DNA of 6,437 nt from CAADGL01 sp964643885 (GTDB lineage: Bacteria > Planctomycetota > Phycisphaerae > UBA1845 > Fen-1342): assembly GCA_964643885.1 (NCBI GenBank), contig CAZXUI010000117.1, forward strand, positions 1 to 6,437. The letters are read 5' to 3'. Positions 1-6,437 of this stretch are shown piece by piece. Each line of letters opens with the position of its first letter. Position 1 is the first letter of the stretch. The notes under the pieces are model-generated. The model did not search any database and was not told where the DNA came from. It saw nothing but the letters and a program-made list of their open reading frames with translations. The position numbers and the translations under genes were made by a program.

Positions 1-1265
<1,265 letters not shown>

Positions 1266-1448
1266 GGGAGGCTCCCGTACCCCTCCGCCGCGACGCCGCC
1301 CGGTGTCAGGGGCACCGACCCGCGCGCATCGCGGCTGACCAGGGGAAGTGTGCGATACCCGCGGCCTTCGGTCCAAGCGGGGGCACCGCCCGCCGTCGCG
1401 GCGCGGGCCCGGCCGCCCGGCCGGTGCCGGCCCTCAACTCACGTCCAG

Positions 1449-1483
1449 AAAAACGCCGCCCCGGGACGAACCAATTGGGGCGG
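1449..1483 (-). terminator. Possible rho-independent terminator on the minus strand
   Basis: Bases 1456-1462 (CCGCCCC) and 1477-1483 (GGGGCGG) form a perfect 7-bp all-GC stem with a 14-base loop. Read on the minus strand, the stem is followed by CG and then five Ts (bases 1453-1449), the usual layout of an intrinsic terminator. No minus-strand gene was identified just upstream of it (1484-3640), so it may insulate the kinase gene from antisense transcription, or the match may be coincidental. Confidence 0.4.
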
Positions 1484-1551
1484 TCCGCATCCCGCGGCCG
1501 GCCCCGGCGTCTGCAATGCCGGCACGGGAGGGTAACATCTCTCTACTGGAA

Positions 1552-1575
1552 GCGGACCGGAACGATCCGGTTCGC
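1552..1575. repeat. Strong hairpin in the leader of the dehydrogenase gene
   Basis: Two 10-base arms (1552-1561 and 1566-1575) pair with a single G-U wobble around a 4-base loop, ACGA. The inner six pairs are ACCGGA/TCCGGT. No T-run follows on either strand, so it does not look like a classical terminator. It sits about 118 bases before the start at 1693, where it could be an RNA structure in the 5' leader or a dyad operator. Its role is unknown. Confidence 0.45.
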
Positions 1576-1692
1576 GGCCGGCGCGGGGCGGCGCGCATTT
1601 CGCCCGCGCGGCGCGGCCGGCGGCGGACCGTATCTGCATCAGCAGATTCCGCGCGGCGCGGCTCCGCAGCGGGGGCGAATTGCGAGGACATG

Positions 1693-3045
1693 ATGTCGCG
1701 AGCAGGGATTGTGTGTGTTGCGTCCGTCGCGTGCGTGCTGGCAGGCGGGTGCGGTCTGTTGCACGAGCTGTTTCCGAGCGAACCGCTGCCCGAGCAGATT
1801 GCGCTCGTGACGGTCGCGGAGGGGTTCACGTCGCCGCTGGCGCTGGTCTTTCCGCCCGACGGATCGGGTCGAATGTTCGTCGTCGACCAGATCGGCGTCG
1901 TGCACGTGATCGATTCGGCCGGGCAGGTGCTCGAAACTCCGTTCCTGGACCTGCGCTCGCGGATGGTCGAGATCGGGATCGACTTTGGCGGCGGACTGGT
2001 CTTCGACGAGCGCGGGCTGCTGGGGCTGGCGTTTCATCCGCAGTATGCGGCCAACGGGCGGCTTTTCGTCGTCTACAACGCGCCGCCGGGCGACGATCTG
2101 CCGGATAGCTTCGACTCGGAATCGCGGCTGGCGGAGTTCCGCGTGCGCGCCGACGATGCGAATCAGGCCGACGCCGACAGCGAGCGCATTCTGCTGCGGA
2201 TCGGCAAGCCGCAATTTAACCACAACGGCGGGCAGATCGAATTCGGCCCGGACGGGCTCCTGTACTGGAGCGTCGGCGACGGCGGAGCGGCCAACGACGT
2301 CGGCGACGGGCACACGCCGGGCGTCGGAAACGCCCAGGATCTGAGCGTGCTGCTGGGCAAGATCCTTCGACTCGACGTGGATGGCGGCGAGCCCTATGCG
2401 ATTCCGCCGGACAACCCCTTCGTCGGCGACGCCGTCGCGCGGCCGGAGATCTACGCCTACGGCCTGCGCAACCCCTGGCGATTCTCGTTCGATACGCACC
2501 GTGGCCGGACGCGGCTGTTTGTCGCCGACGTGGGACAGAATCTCTTCGAAGAGATCAACCTCGTGCAGCGCGGCGGGAACTATGGCTGGAACATCCGCGA
2601 GGCGGCTCACTGCTTCGACCCGAACAATGCGGACTCTCCGCCCGCGACGTGTCCGCAGACCGGGGCACGCGGCGAGCCCCTGATCGACCCGATCATCGAA
2701 TATCCCCAGACCGCCGACGACGGGACACCGGTCGGCATCGCGGTCATCGGCGGGTACGTCTATCGCGGCGAGGCGCTCCCGGGGCTGAGCGGCGCGTACG
2801 TCTTCGGAGACTGGAGCACGAGCTTCGCCGCCGCTGACGGAACGATTTTCGTTGCGACCGAGTCCGCGGGCGCCTGGACGCGCAGTGAGCTCACCATCGC
2901 CGGCCGGCCGGATGGGCGGCTCGGTCGCTTCGTGCTCGGGTTCGGCCGCGACACCGAGGGCGAGCTGTACGTGCTGACGACGGAGAACGTCGGGCCGTTC
3001 GGGGCGACGGGACGGGTCGAGCGGATCGTGCCGGTCGAACCATGA
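1693..3045 (+). CDS. PQQ-dependent sugar dehydrogenase, glucose/sorbosone dehydrogenase family, lipoprotein
   Basis: A 450-residue protein of the GSDH six-bladed beta-propeller family, whose members oxidise aldose sugars with pyrroloquinoline quinone and calcium outside the cytoplasm. Family motifs appear in order: LLGLAFHPQYAANGRLFVVY, NHNGGQIEFGPDGLLYWSVG (His177, Asp196), NAQDLSVLLGKILRLDVDGG, PEIYAYGLRNPWRFSFD (Arg259-Asn260, the pair that contacts PQQ in characterised members), LFVADVGQNLFEEI, GGNYGWN (295-300), IIEYPQ and IGGYVYRG (to 359). The N-terminus is a lipoprotein signal with lipobox LAGGC, giving lipidated Cys20. Two ATGs occur in tandem (1690 and 1693); GAGG at 1684-1687 is 5 bases from the second, which I chose. 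Mature length is normal for the family. The cytochrome c lipoprotein gene starts 101 bases downstream on the same strand and may be its electron acceptor (inference). Substrate cannot be assigned, and some family members do not use sugars. Confidence 0.9.
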   Translation: MSRAGIVCVASVACVLAGGCGLLHELFPSEPLPEQIALVTVAEGFTSPLALVFPPDGSGRMFVVDQIGVVHVIDSAGQVLETPFLDLRSRMVEIGIDFGGGLVFDERGLLGLAFHPQYAANGRLFVVYNAPPGDDLPDSFDSESRLAEFRVRADDANQADADSERILLRIGKPQFNHNGGQIEFGPDGLLYWSVGDGGAANDVGDGHTPGVGNAQDLSVLLGKILRLDVDGGEPYAIPPDNPFVGDAVARPEIYAYGLRNPWRFSFDTHRGRTRLFVADVGQNLFEEINLVQRGGNYGWNIREAAHCFDPNNADSPPATCPQTGARGEPLIDPIIEYPQTADDGTPVGIAVIGGYVYRGEALPGLSGAYVFGDWSTSFAAADGTIFVATESAGAWTRSELTIAGRPDGRLGRFVLGFGRDTEGELYVLTTENVGPFGATGRVERIVPVEP

Positions 3046-3146
3046 AGCGCCACGGCGCGGCCGGCGGGCGCGAGGTATGATTCTGCCCGGCGGGCGCGGT
3101 GCCGGTGCCCAAGGGAAGGCAAGACGGGCTGAACTGGAGACTTGCG

Positions 3147-3602
3147 ATGCTCGCGAAGGGTTCGATAATCGTGCGCGGCCTAGTCGCGGCCGGGATCGCC
3201 GCGGGGATGGCGTTCGGGCTGGGCGGCTGTCCGGCGCAGGAGGTGCCCGAGCCGAATGAGCCGAGCGACGAGACGGTCTCGTTCTCGCAGCAGATTCAGC
3301 CGATCTTCACCGCCCACTGCGTCGATTGCCATCGCGACGGCGGGCTCGGCGCGGCCAGCGGAATCGCGATGCGCCTGACGACCGGCGCGGCCTATGACAG
3401 CCTCGTGGGCCGGCCCAGCTCGCAGAACCCGTCGCTCACCCTGGTCGCTGCGGGCGACGCAGACGGGAGTCTGCTCTGGCTGAAGGTCAGCTCGAGCTCG
3501 CCGCCGGTCGGCAGCCGCATGCCGCTGCTGGGCGGCGCCTTGTCGTCGACGCAACTGGGGCTGATCCGCGACTGGATCAACCAGGGCGCACTGAACAACT
3601 GA
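3147..3602 (+). CDS. Single-heme c-type cytochrome lipoprotein
   Basis: A 151-residue predicted lipoprotein. The start at 3147 is supported by GGAGA at 3136-3140 (6-base spacing) and by the signal peptide that follows it directly; an in-frame ATG at 3099 would put 16 polar residues in front. The lipobox LGGC gives lipidated Cys28. An acidic/proline linker (29-43) leads into a cytochrome c fold: QQIQPIFTAHCVDCH has the heme-binding CxxCH at 58-62 with His62 as axial ligand, and RMP at 124-126 offers Met125 as the sixth ligand. The middle (YDSLVGRPSSQNPSLTLVAA) and the closing LGLIRDWINQGA resemble short cytochromes common in planctomycetes, where this domain often occurs alone or joined to larger proteins. 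It follows the PQQ-type dehydrogenase and is likely co-transcribed, so it could carry electrons from that enzyme to the respiratory chain; this pairing is inferred from position only. Confidence 0.88.
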   Translation: MLAKGSIIVRGLVAAGIAAGMAFGLGGCPAQEVPEPNEPSDETVSFSQQIQPIFTAHCVDCHRDGGLGAASGIAMRLTTGAAYDSLVGRPSSQNPSLTLVAAGDADGSLLWLKVSSSSPPVGSRMPLLGGALSSTQLGLIRDWINQGALNN

Positions 3603-3614
3603 GGCGCGCCTCAG
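3599..3614. terminator. 16-bp perfect palindrome over the cytochrome stop codon
   Basis: CTGAGGCGCGCCTCAG is a perfect 16-base palindrome whose first half contains the TGA stop at 3600-3602. It lies between two convergent genes (3602 and 3641), where a shared bidirectional terminator would be useful. It has no true loop and no T-run on either side, so classical intrinsic termination is doubtful; a DNA-binding site is the alternative. Confidence 0.3.
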
Positions 3615-3640
3615 CGAGCGGCGGCCAGCCGTGCGCCCGC

Positions 3641-4123
3641 CTACCCGCCGCAGCCGTTGCCGAACGCGGCCAGCAACAGCGTCAGGTCCTGAAAGTCCGT
3701 ATCACCGTCGCCGTCGAGGTAGAAGCCCCACCAGCACAGCTTCGTCCAGGAAGCGCGCGCCGTGACGTCGTCGACGGCGCGGTAGAGCAAGCCGTCTGAA
3801 GCCGCGCCGCCGACGGGCGTCGGCCAGCGGCAGGCGCGGTCGAGAGAGCCGAGAGAGTAGTTGCCGAACAGGCTCGTGCATGGCGACGGCGGCCAAGGGT
3901 CGCGGGCGGGACAGGTGAGCTCGAGCAAGGCCTCGGCATATTCCCCGCAGTTTTCCGCAATGCTACAAAAGCCGACACGGACTGTCCACAAATCGTAAGG
4001 CAGCGTATGACCGCGAGTTGCAGGCACAGTGTCCGGGGTCCCAAGATTTGTGTCCAATAAACTGAAAATTATCTCGACGGACCTTCCCGCCGAGTTATAC
4101 TTCCCATGACATCTCGGCGGCAC
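3641..4123 (-). CDS. Hypothetical protein with C-terminal dockerin-like tail; possibly a gene remnant
   Basis: An open frame of 160 residues starting with GTG at 4123 and ending at TAG 3641. The last residues, YLDGDGDTDFQDLTLLLAAF followed by GNGCGG, match the planctomycete dockerin-like pattern: a calcium-loop DxDGDGDxD, a short helix, and a Gly/Cys ending. In that lineage this tail usually closes large secreted proteins. Codon third positions are strongly GC-rich from about 3930 down to the stop, supporting this frame there. Upstream (3960-4123) the DNA is AT-richer and the protein resembles nothing I know. There is no signal peptide, although the tail belongs on exported proteins, and only one calcium loop is present. 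The most likely reading is the surviving 3' end of a larger secreted-protein gene whose front was lost or replaced; a short intact gene is possible. No function is assigned beyond the tail. Confidence 0.45.
   Translation of the reverse strand: MPPRCHGKYNSAGRSVEIIFSLLDTNLGTPDTVPATRGHTLPYDLWTVRVGFCSIAENCGEYAEALLELTCPARDPWPPSPCTSLFGNYSLGSLDRACRWPTPVGGAASDGLLYRAVDDVTARASWTKLCWWGFYLDGDGDTDFQDLTLLLAAFGNGCGG
4087..4120. repeat. Inverted repeat in the divergent promoter region
   Basis: CCGCCGAG (4087-4094) and CTCGGCGG (4113-4120) are perfect 8-base inverted arms around an 18-base AT-richer spacer containing TTATACTT. The location, upstream of the RHS gene and at the proposed start of the dockerin-like frame, fits an operator or an RNA hairpin. 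TATACT at 4096-4101 resembles a -10 box but has no good -35 partner. Confidence 0.35.
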
Positions 4124-4160
4124 GTTCAGCCGCCCCTACGGGTCGTTCAGTGTGGATTGC

Positions 4161-4166
4161 TACAAT
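4161..4166 (+). promoter_or_regulatory. Candidate -10 box for the RHS gene
   Basis: TACAAT matches the TAnnnT pattern of a sigma-70-type -10 element and lies 46 bases before the chosen ATG at 4213, leaving a short leader. No recognisable -35 hexamer occurs at the right distance, so this is a weak call. Confidence 0.25.
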
Positions 4167-4212
4167 TGGGACGCTGCGCACGGATGCACGTCGCAGCCAG
4201 TGGGGACATGCC

Positions 4213-5733
4213 ATGACAACGCGGTCGGGACGGACTCGGATCGTCGGAACGTCTGCGCTCGTCGGTGTTTGCATCGCCATCGTGCTGATTGGGTCGCCGC
4301 GGCCCGCGTCGGCCCAGGGCGCCGTCCGCAGTTGGGAGGCCGCGATCCGGGTCTCGCCCTTCTCCTCGTATAACCTCTTGAAAAAGAATCTGCTTACGGA
4401 GATTCCGCTCGTCGCGTTCGATCCCGTCGGCCCGCCGGTCGCGATCACCCTCTACCACAACAGCCTGAGCGCCTCGCTCCAGGAATCCGGCGCCGCCGAC
4501 ATGGGCTTCTCGCTGGGCAACGGCTGGAGCATGAGCTACAGCGGCCGGGTCGTCCCGGGCACGAACCGCGGGGTCGCGATGGCCGCCCGTGGCCGCTGGC
4601 TGGTCGACGGCGAGGGCGAGCCGTATAATTACCAGCGGCTGGCCGCCTGGGAGTTCGCCTATGAGGACCCCCGGGCCCGCTACATGGCCCGCGAGCTGGA
4701 CGCCGGCACGCTCGTGCCGTCCGGGCCGGCCGCGTGGACCGATTACCTCGGCACGTCGCCGTGGGGCGACTTCGACCTGACCTACAGCGGGAGCACGCCC
4801 GTGGTCAGCGAGCAGATGCGATACCTCGGCACCGCCGCCCAGCAGGACGTCTCCGGCGGCGATACGCGCCACTACCACGGCGACCTGATCGGCTCGACCA
4901 TGCTGCTGACCGACGAGGCGGGCGGGACGAACTTCTCCCCGGCCAGCTTCGCCTACACCGCCTTCGGCGAGCCCGTCACGCCCGACGGCTCGGGCGGCTG
5001 GCGCGTCGGCCAGCCGGTCAGCGGCGCCCCGCGCTACGCCTACGCCGGCCAGTGGGGCTACGAGACCTGGCACGACCCGTCCGGGCCGATGTTCCTGGCC
5101 GGCGCGAACCCGAACCTCGCCCCGATCCGCCTCTCGCACGTCGGCGCGCGCTGGTACGACGCGGCCATCGGGCGGTTTGTACAGCGGGATCCGATCGGGT
5201 TACTGGGGGGGCTCAATACTTACGCGTATTGCTATAACTCCCCACTCTACCTCGTTGATCCTTCGGGCCGATTCATCATATCAACCATCGTTGGCGGAAT
5301 CGTCGGTGGGGTTGTCGGTGGGATCTGTGGCGGTTGGGAGGGTGGTGCCGCTGGCGCGATTGGCGGCGCGGTCGGGGGCGCCGTCACCGGCGCAATGACG
5401 GGGGCAGGGATCTCACCGCCCATCGCTGGTGCCGTCGGCGGTGCAGTCGGCGGCGCCGTTAGCGGGGGGCTGGGCGGTTATGCCGGCGGCCATGGCCCTG
5501 GTGGAATTGGAGCGCACGCCGGTGTCGGAGCAGGAATCGGGGCACTCGGCGGCTGGTTTGGCGGATTCTGTGTTGTCAAGCTACCGCCTGTCGCTGACGA
5601 CGTCACCGCGGAAATCATTCAAGGGGGTTACGGCGGCGTTTTTCCGGGTGGTGCTGGCGCCCTTGGCGGAGGTCTGATCGATCTTGGCGCGGGGCTCGGG
5701 AGAACGCCCCGCAGGCAAGTCGTTGACTTTTGA
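4213..5733 (+). CDS. Short secreted RHS-core protein with glycine-zipper C-terminal tip
   Basis: A 506-residue exported protein of the RHS family. The ATG at 4213 is chosen over an in-frame ATG at 4150 because GGGG at 4202-4205 is 7 bases before it and the signal peptide starts there: basic residues, hydrophobic stretch 10-27, and predicted cleavage after PASA (Ala34). Residues 35-125 resemble the start of planctomycete RHS/YD proteins (LGNGWSMSYSG). Residues about 220-352 are a canonical RHS core: HYHGDLIGSTMLLTDEAGG, FAYTAFGEP, ARWYDAAIGRFVQRDPIG (to Gly329), then LNTYAYCYNSPLYLVDPSG (to Gly352). The YD-repeat shell normally found between these parts is missing, so it is far shorter than typical RHS proteins. 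The tail (353-506) is a glycine zipper with a hydrophobic start (354-375) and a duplicated 14-residue unit; I recognise no catalytic motif. Codon use changes near residue 321. It may be a polymorphic toxin with a novel tip or a deletion derivative. Confidence 0.82.
   Translation: MTTRSGRTRIVGTSALVGVCIAIVLIGSPRPASAQGAVRSWEAAIRVSPFSSYNLLKKNLLTEIPLVAFDPVGPPVAITLYHNSLSASLQESGAADMGFSLGNGWSMSYSGRVVPGTNRGVAMAARGRWLVDGEGEPYNYQRLAAWEFAYEDPRARYMARELDAGTLVPSGPAAWTDYLGTSPWGDFDLTYSGSTPVVSEQMRYLGTAAQQDVSGGDTRHYHGDLIGSTMLLTDEAGGTNFSPASFAYTAFGEPVTPDGSGGWRVGQPVSGAPRYAYAGQWGYETWHDPSGPMFLAGANPNLAPIRLSHVGARWYDAAIGRFVQRDPIGLLGGLNTYAYCYNSPLYLVDPSGRFIISTIVGGIVGGVVGGICGGWEGGAAGAIGGAVGGAVTGAMTGAGISPPIAGAVGGAVGGAVSGGLGGYAGGHGPGGIGAHAGVGAGIGALGGWFGGFCVVKLPPVADDVTAEIIQGGYGGVFPGGAGALGGGLIDLGAGLGRTPRRQVVDF
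4598..4627 (+). repeat. Upstream copy of a 30-bp direct repeat (partner at 6355-6384)
   Basis: These 30 bases encode LVDGEGEPY plus flanking bases within the RHS protein (residues 129-139) and recur exactly at 6355-6384 in the same orientation, 1757 bases apart. The unit sits about where the RHS protein jumps from its N-terminal domain to its core, so it may mark a recombination junction. Confidence 0.85.
5350..5466 (+). repeat. Two tandem-like glycine-zipper units inside the RHS tail
   Basis: AGAIGGAVGGAVTG (residues 380-393, bases 5350-5391) and AGAVGGAVGGAVSG (residues 405-418, bases 5425-5466) agree at 12 of 14 residues, and both differences are conservative. Synonymous sites differ between the copies, so if they arose by duplication it was not recent. 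The GxxxG-like spacing suits packing of membrane or aggregated helices. Confidence 0.7.
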
Positions 5734-5750
5734 CTGAAGGAATCCACAGT

Positions 5751-6212
5751 ATGGAGTCCCACGAATTCCGGGTGTACGCGATGATCCCGGGCATCGGATT
5801 CGTCGGTTTGCTATTCTCGGCATATGTTACTGCGTTCTCCGTGGGACTCACGGATATCATTCTGTTCACAAAGGTGCATTCGTTTCGAGAGGCGTTTCCG
5901 ACGTCACTTCCCTTTGTGGGTCTGATGTTTGTGGGGGGTATGTTTTTGTGCGCGCAGTTGCTGGTGCGTGTGGTGCTCAGTCCATCAAGCATCAGTTACA
6001 TAGGCGTGTTTAGACGCAAGACGATTCCCTGGGCTGACGTCGCATCCGTCGAATTCCTGCCACACTTCGGCCATATAACTATACGCTCGGCAAGCACCGT
6101 TATCGTAATCGACTGGCGTTTTGTCAGACGAGCATTGCTGGTGGAGCAGATTCGGGGCTTTTGTGCGCACCGCCAAAGCCGGATCGAACCCAGGCAGCGA
6201 GCATCGACGTAG
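5751..6212 (+). CDS. Two-helix membrane protein with bacterial PH-like domain; candidate partner of the RHS tip
   Basis: A 153-residue protein. The ATG at 5751 has GAAGGA at 5736-5741 (9-base spacing) and is preferred over the in-frame TTG at 5730, which overlaps the RHS stop. Hydrophobic segments at about 9-32 and 51-75 predict two membrane helices joined by a short loop. From about 73 to 130, VVLSPSSISYIGVFRRKTIP followed by WADVASVEF fits the beginning of bacterial PH domains (bPH/YdbS-like), which pack at the cytoplasmic face of the membrane; no enzymatic residues are evident. The tail is basic. The gene begins 17 bases after the RHS stop, so translation and transcription are likely linked. 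Codon use (ATA, AGA, CTA, many T-ending codons) differs from the dehydrogenase gene but matches the RHS tail, suggesting both came together. Immunity to the RHS tip is a position-based guess; an unrelated accessory membrane protein is equally allowed by the sequence. Confidence 0.75.
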   Translation: MESHEFRVYAMIPGIGFVGLLFSAYVTAFSVGLTDIILFTKVHSFREAFPTSLPFVGLMFVGGMFLCAQLLVRVVLSPSSISYIGVFRRKTIPWADVASVEFLPHFGHITIRSASTVIVIDWRFVRRALLVEQIRGFCAHRQSRIEPRQRAST

Positions 6213-6226
6213 CCGTAATACTACGG
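6213..6226 (+). terminator. Small hairpin directly after the PH-domain gene
   Basis: CCGTA (6213-6217) and TACGG (6222-6226) pair around ATAC, starting on the base after the stop codon. The stem is only 5 bp and no T-run follows, so termination is uncertain. A second, GC-rich stem (GGCGC 6274-6278 with GCGCC 6283-6287, loop GAAC) lies further on and is followed by TTACTT; it is the better terminator candidate of the two, though still weak. Confidence 0.3.
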
Positions 6227-6354
6227 TCGCGGTACACTTGCTACCGAAATCGTAGCCGGTTGCTTGGGCGGGCGGCGCGAACGCGCCTTACTTGGCCTCG
6301 CGCGTAGCAGTGTGATCCGCGCCGCGAAGCTGAGATCGCGCCAGGCCCAGCCCA

Positions 6355-6434
6355 GGCTGGTCGACGGCGAGGGCGAGCCGTATATTACGGGGAGCGTGGT
6401 TGTTTTGACACATGACGGCTACGCGGCGGCGTAG
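6355..6434 (+). pseudogene. Orphan RHS fragment, second copy of an internal segment
   Basis: Bases 6355-6384 are identical to 4598-4627 inside the RHS gene. In the matching frame they read RLVDGEGEPY, then diverge (ITGSVVVLTHDGYAAA) to a TAG at 6432-6434, whereas the full gene continues NYQRLAAW. After the 30-base identity a single-base offset restores five more matching bases. The frame is open only back to 6219, and its possible starts (TTG 6264, GTG 6312) have no supporting ribosome site. This is best read as debris of a second RHS gene or the scar of a recombination event, not an active gene. Confidence 0.5.
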
Positions 6435-6437
6435 CGG

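Larger units (their letters stand above)
1266..1692. other. Divergent intergenic region without a convincing gene
   Basis: These 427 bases separate the kinase start (minus strand) from the dehydrogenase start (plus strand), so they should hold the promoters of both. The dehydrogenase reading frame stays open back to about 1348, but the residues there are Arg/Pro/Ala-rich low-complexity, and the lipoprotein signal begins only at 1693, so the extension is rejected. Two strong inverted repeats are visible (1456-1483 and 1552-1575) and are listed separately. I found no -10/-35 pair I would defend. Confidence 0.6.

Noticed and set aside
1348..1692. N-terminal extension of the dehydrogenase frame (115 more residues)
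   Set aside because: The extension is Arg/Pro/Ala-rich with no recognisable domain and would bury the lipoprotein signal that starts at 1693; a ribosome site fits 1693.
1639..2610. Minus-strand 323-residue frame opposite the dehydrogenase
   Set aside because: It is a shadow of the GSDH gene, with His/Arg/Val-rich composition and no recognisable motif.
3987..4052. 8-base inverted repeat CACAAATC / GATTTGTG
   Set aside because: The arms are 50 bases apart and only 8 bases long; chance pairing is likely and no function is suggested.
4147..5139. Minus-strand 330-residue frame opposite the RHS gene
   Set aside because: It is antisense to the well-supported RHS core and signal peptide and has no motif of its own.

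Overview
The window looks like chromosomal DNA of a high-GC member of the Planctomycetota or a close relative. The clues are a short CxxCH cytochrome lipoprotein of the kind common in planctomycetes, a C-terminal DxDGDGD 'dockerin-like' tail ending in Gly-Cys-Gly-Gly, and a secreted RHS-core protein, all with strongly GC-biased third codon positions. This placement is an inference from gene style; there is no rRNA or other marker in the window.

Layout. Positions 1-1265 (minus strand) hold the N-terminal 421 codons of a soluble GAF-PAS-HisKA sensor kinase whose C-terminal part lies beyond the left edge. Positions 1266-1692 are non-coding and carry two strong inverted repeats, one with a T-run on the minus strand. 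Positions 1693-3045 and 3147-3602 (plus strand) encode two predicted lipoproteins, a PQQ-type glucose/sorbosone dehydrogenase and a single-heme cytochrome c. They are probably co-transcribed and may act together in periplasmic sugar oxidation. Positions 3641-4123 (minus strand, convergent with the cytochrome gene) are a weakly supported open frame whose last ~30 residues form a dockerin-like calcium-loop tail; it may be a gene remnant.

Positions 4213-5733 (plus strand) encode a short secreted RHS-core protein. It has a signal peptide and a canonical RHS core ending in a DPSG motif, but almost none of the YD-repeat shell expected for the family. After the core it switches to a 154-residue glycine-zipper tail. 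Base and codon use change abruptly inside the core, near position 5173, and the atypical composition continues into the next gene. That gene (5751-6212) encodes a two-helix membrane protein with a bacterial PH-like domain, 17 bases after the RHS stop. Together these look like an exchangeable RHS tip with its partner, possibly a toxin and immunity pair. Positions 6213-6437 contain no intact gene but do contain a second, truncated copy of an RHS segment: a 30-base identity to positions 4598-4627. This points to recombination among RHS sequences at this locus.

The most interesting part is 4150-6437: a compact, apparently rearranged RHS gene, an unrecognised glycine-zipper tip, a PH-domain membrane neighbour and an orphan RHS fragment.
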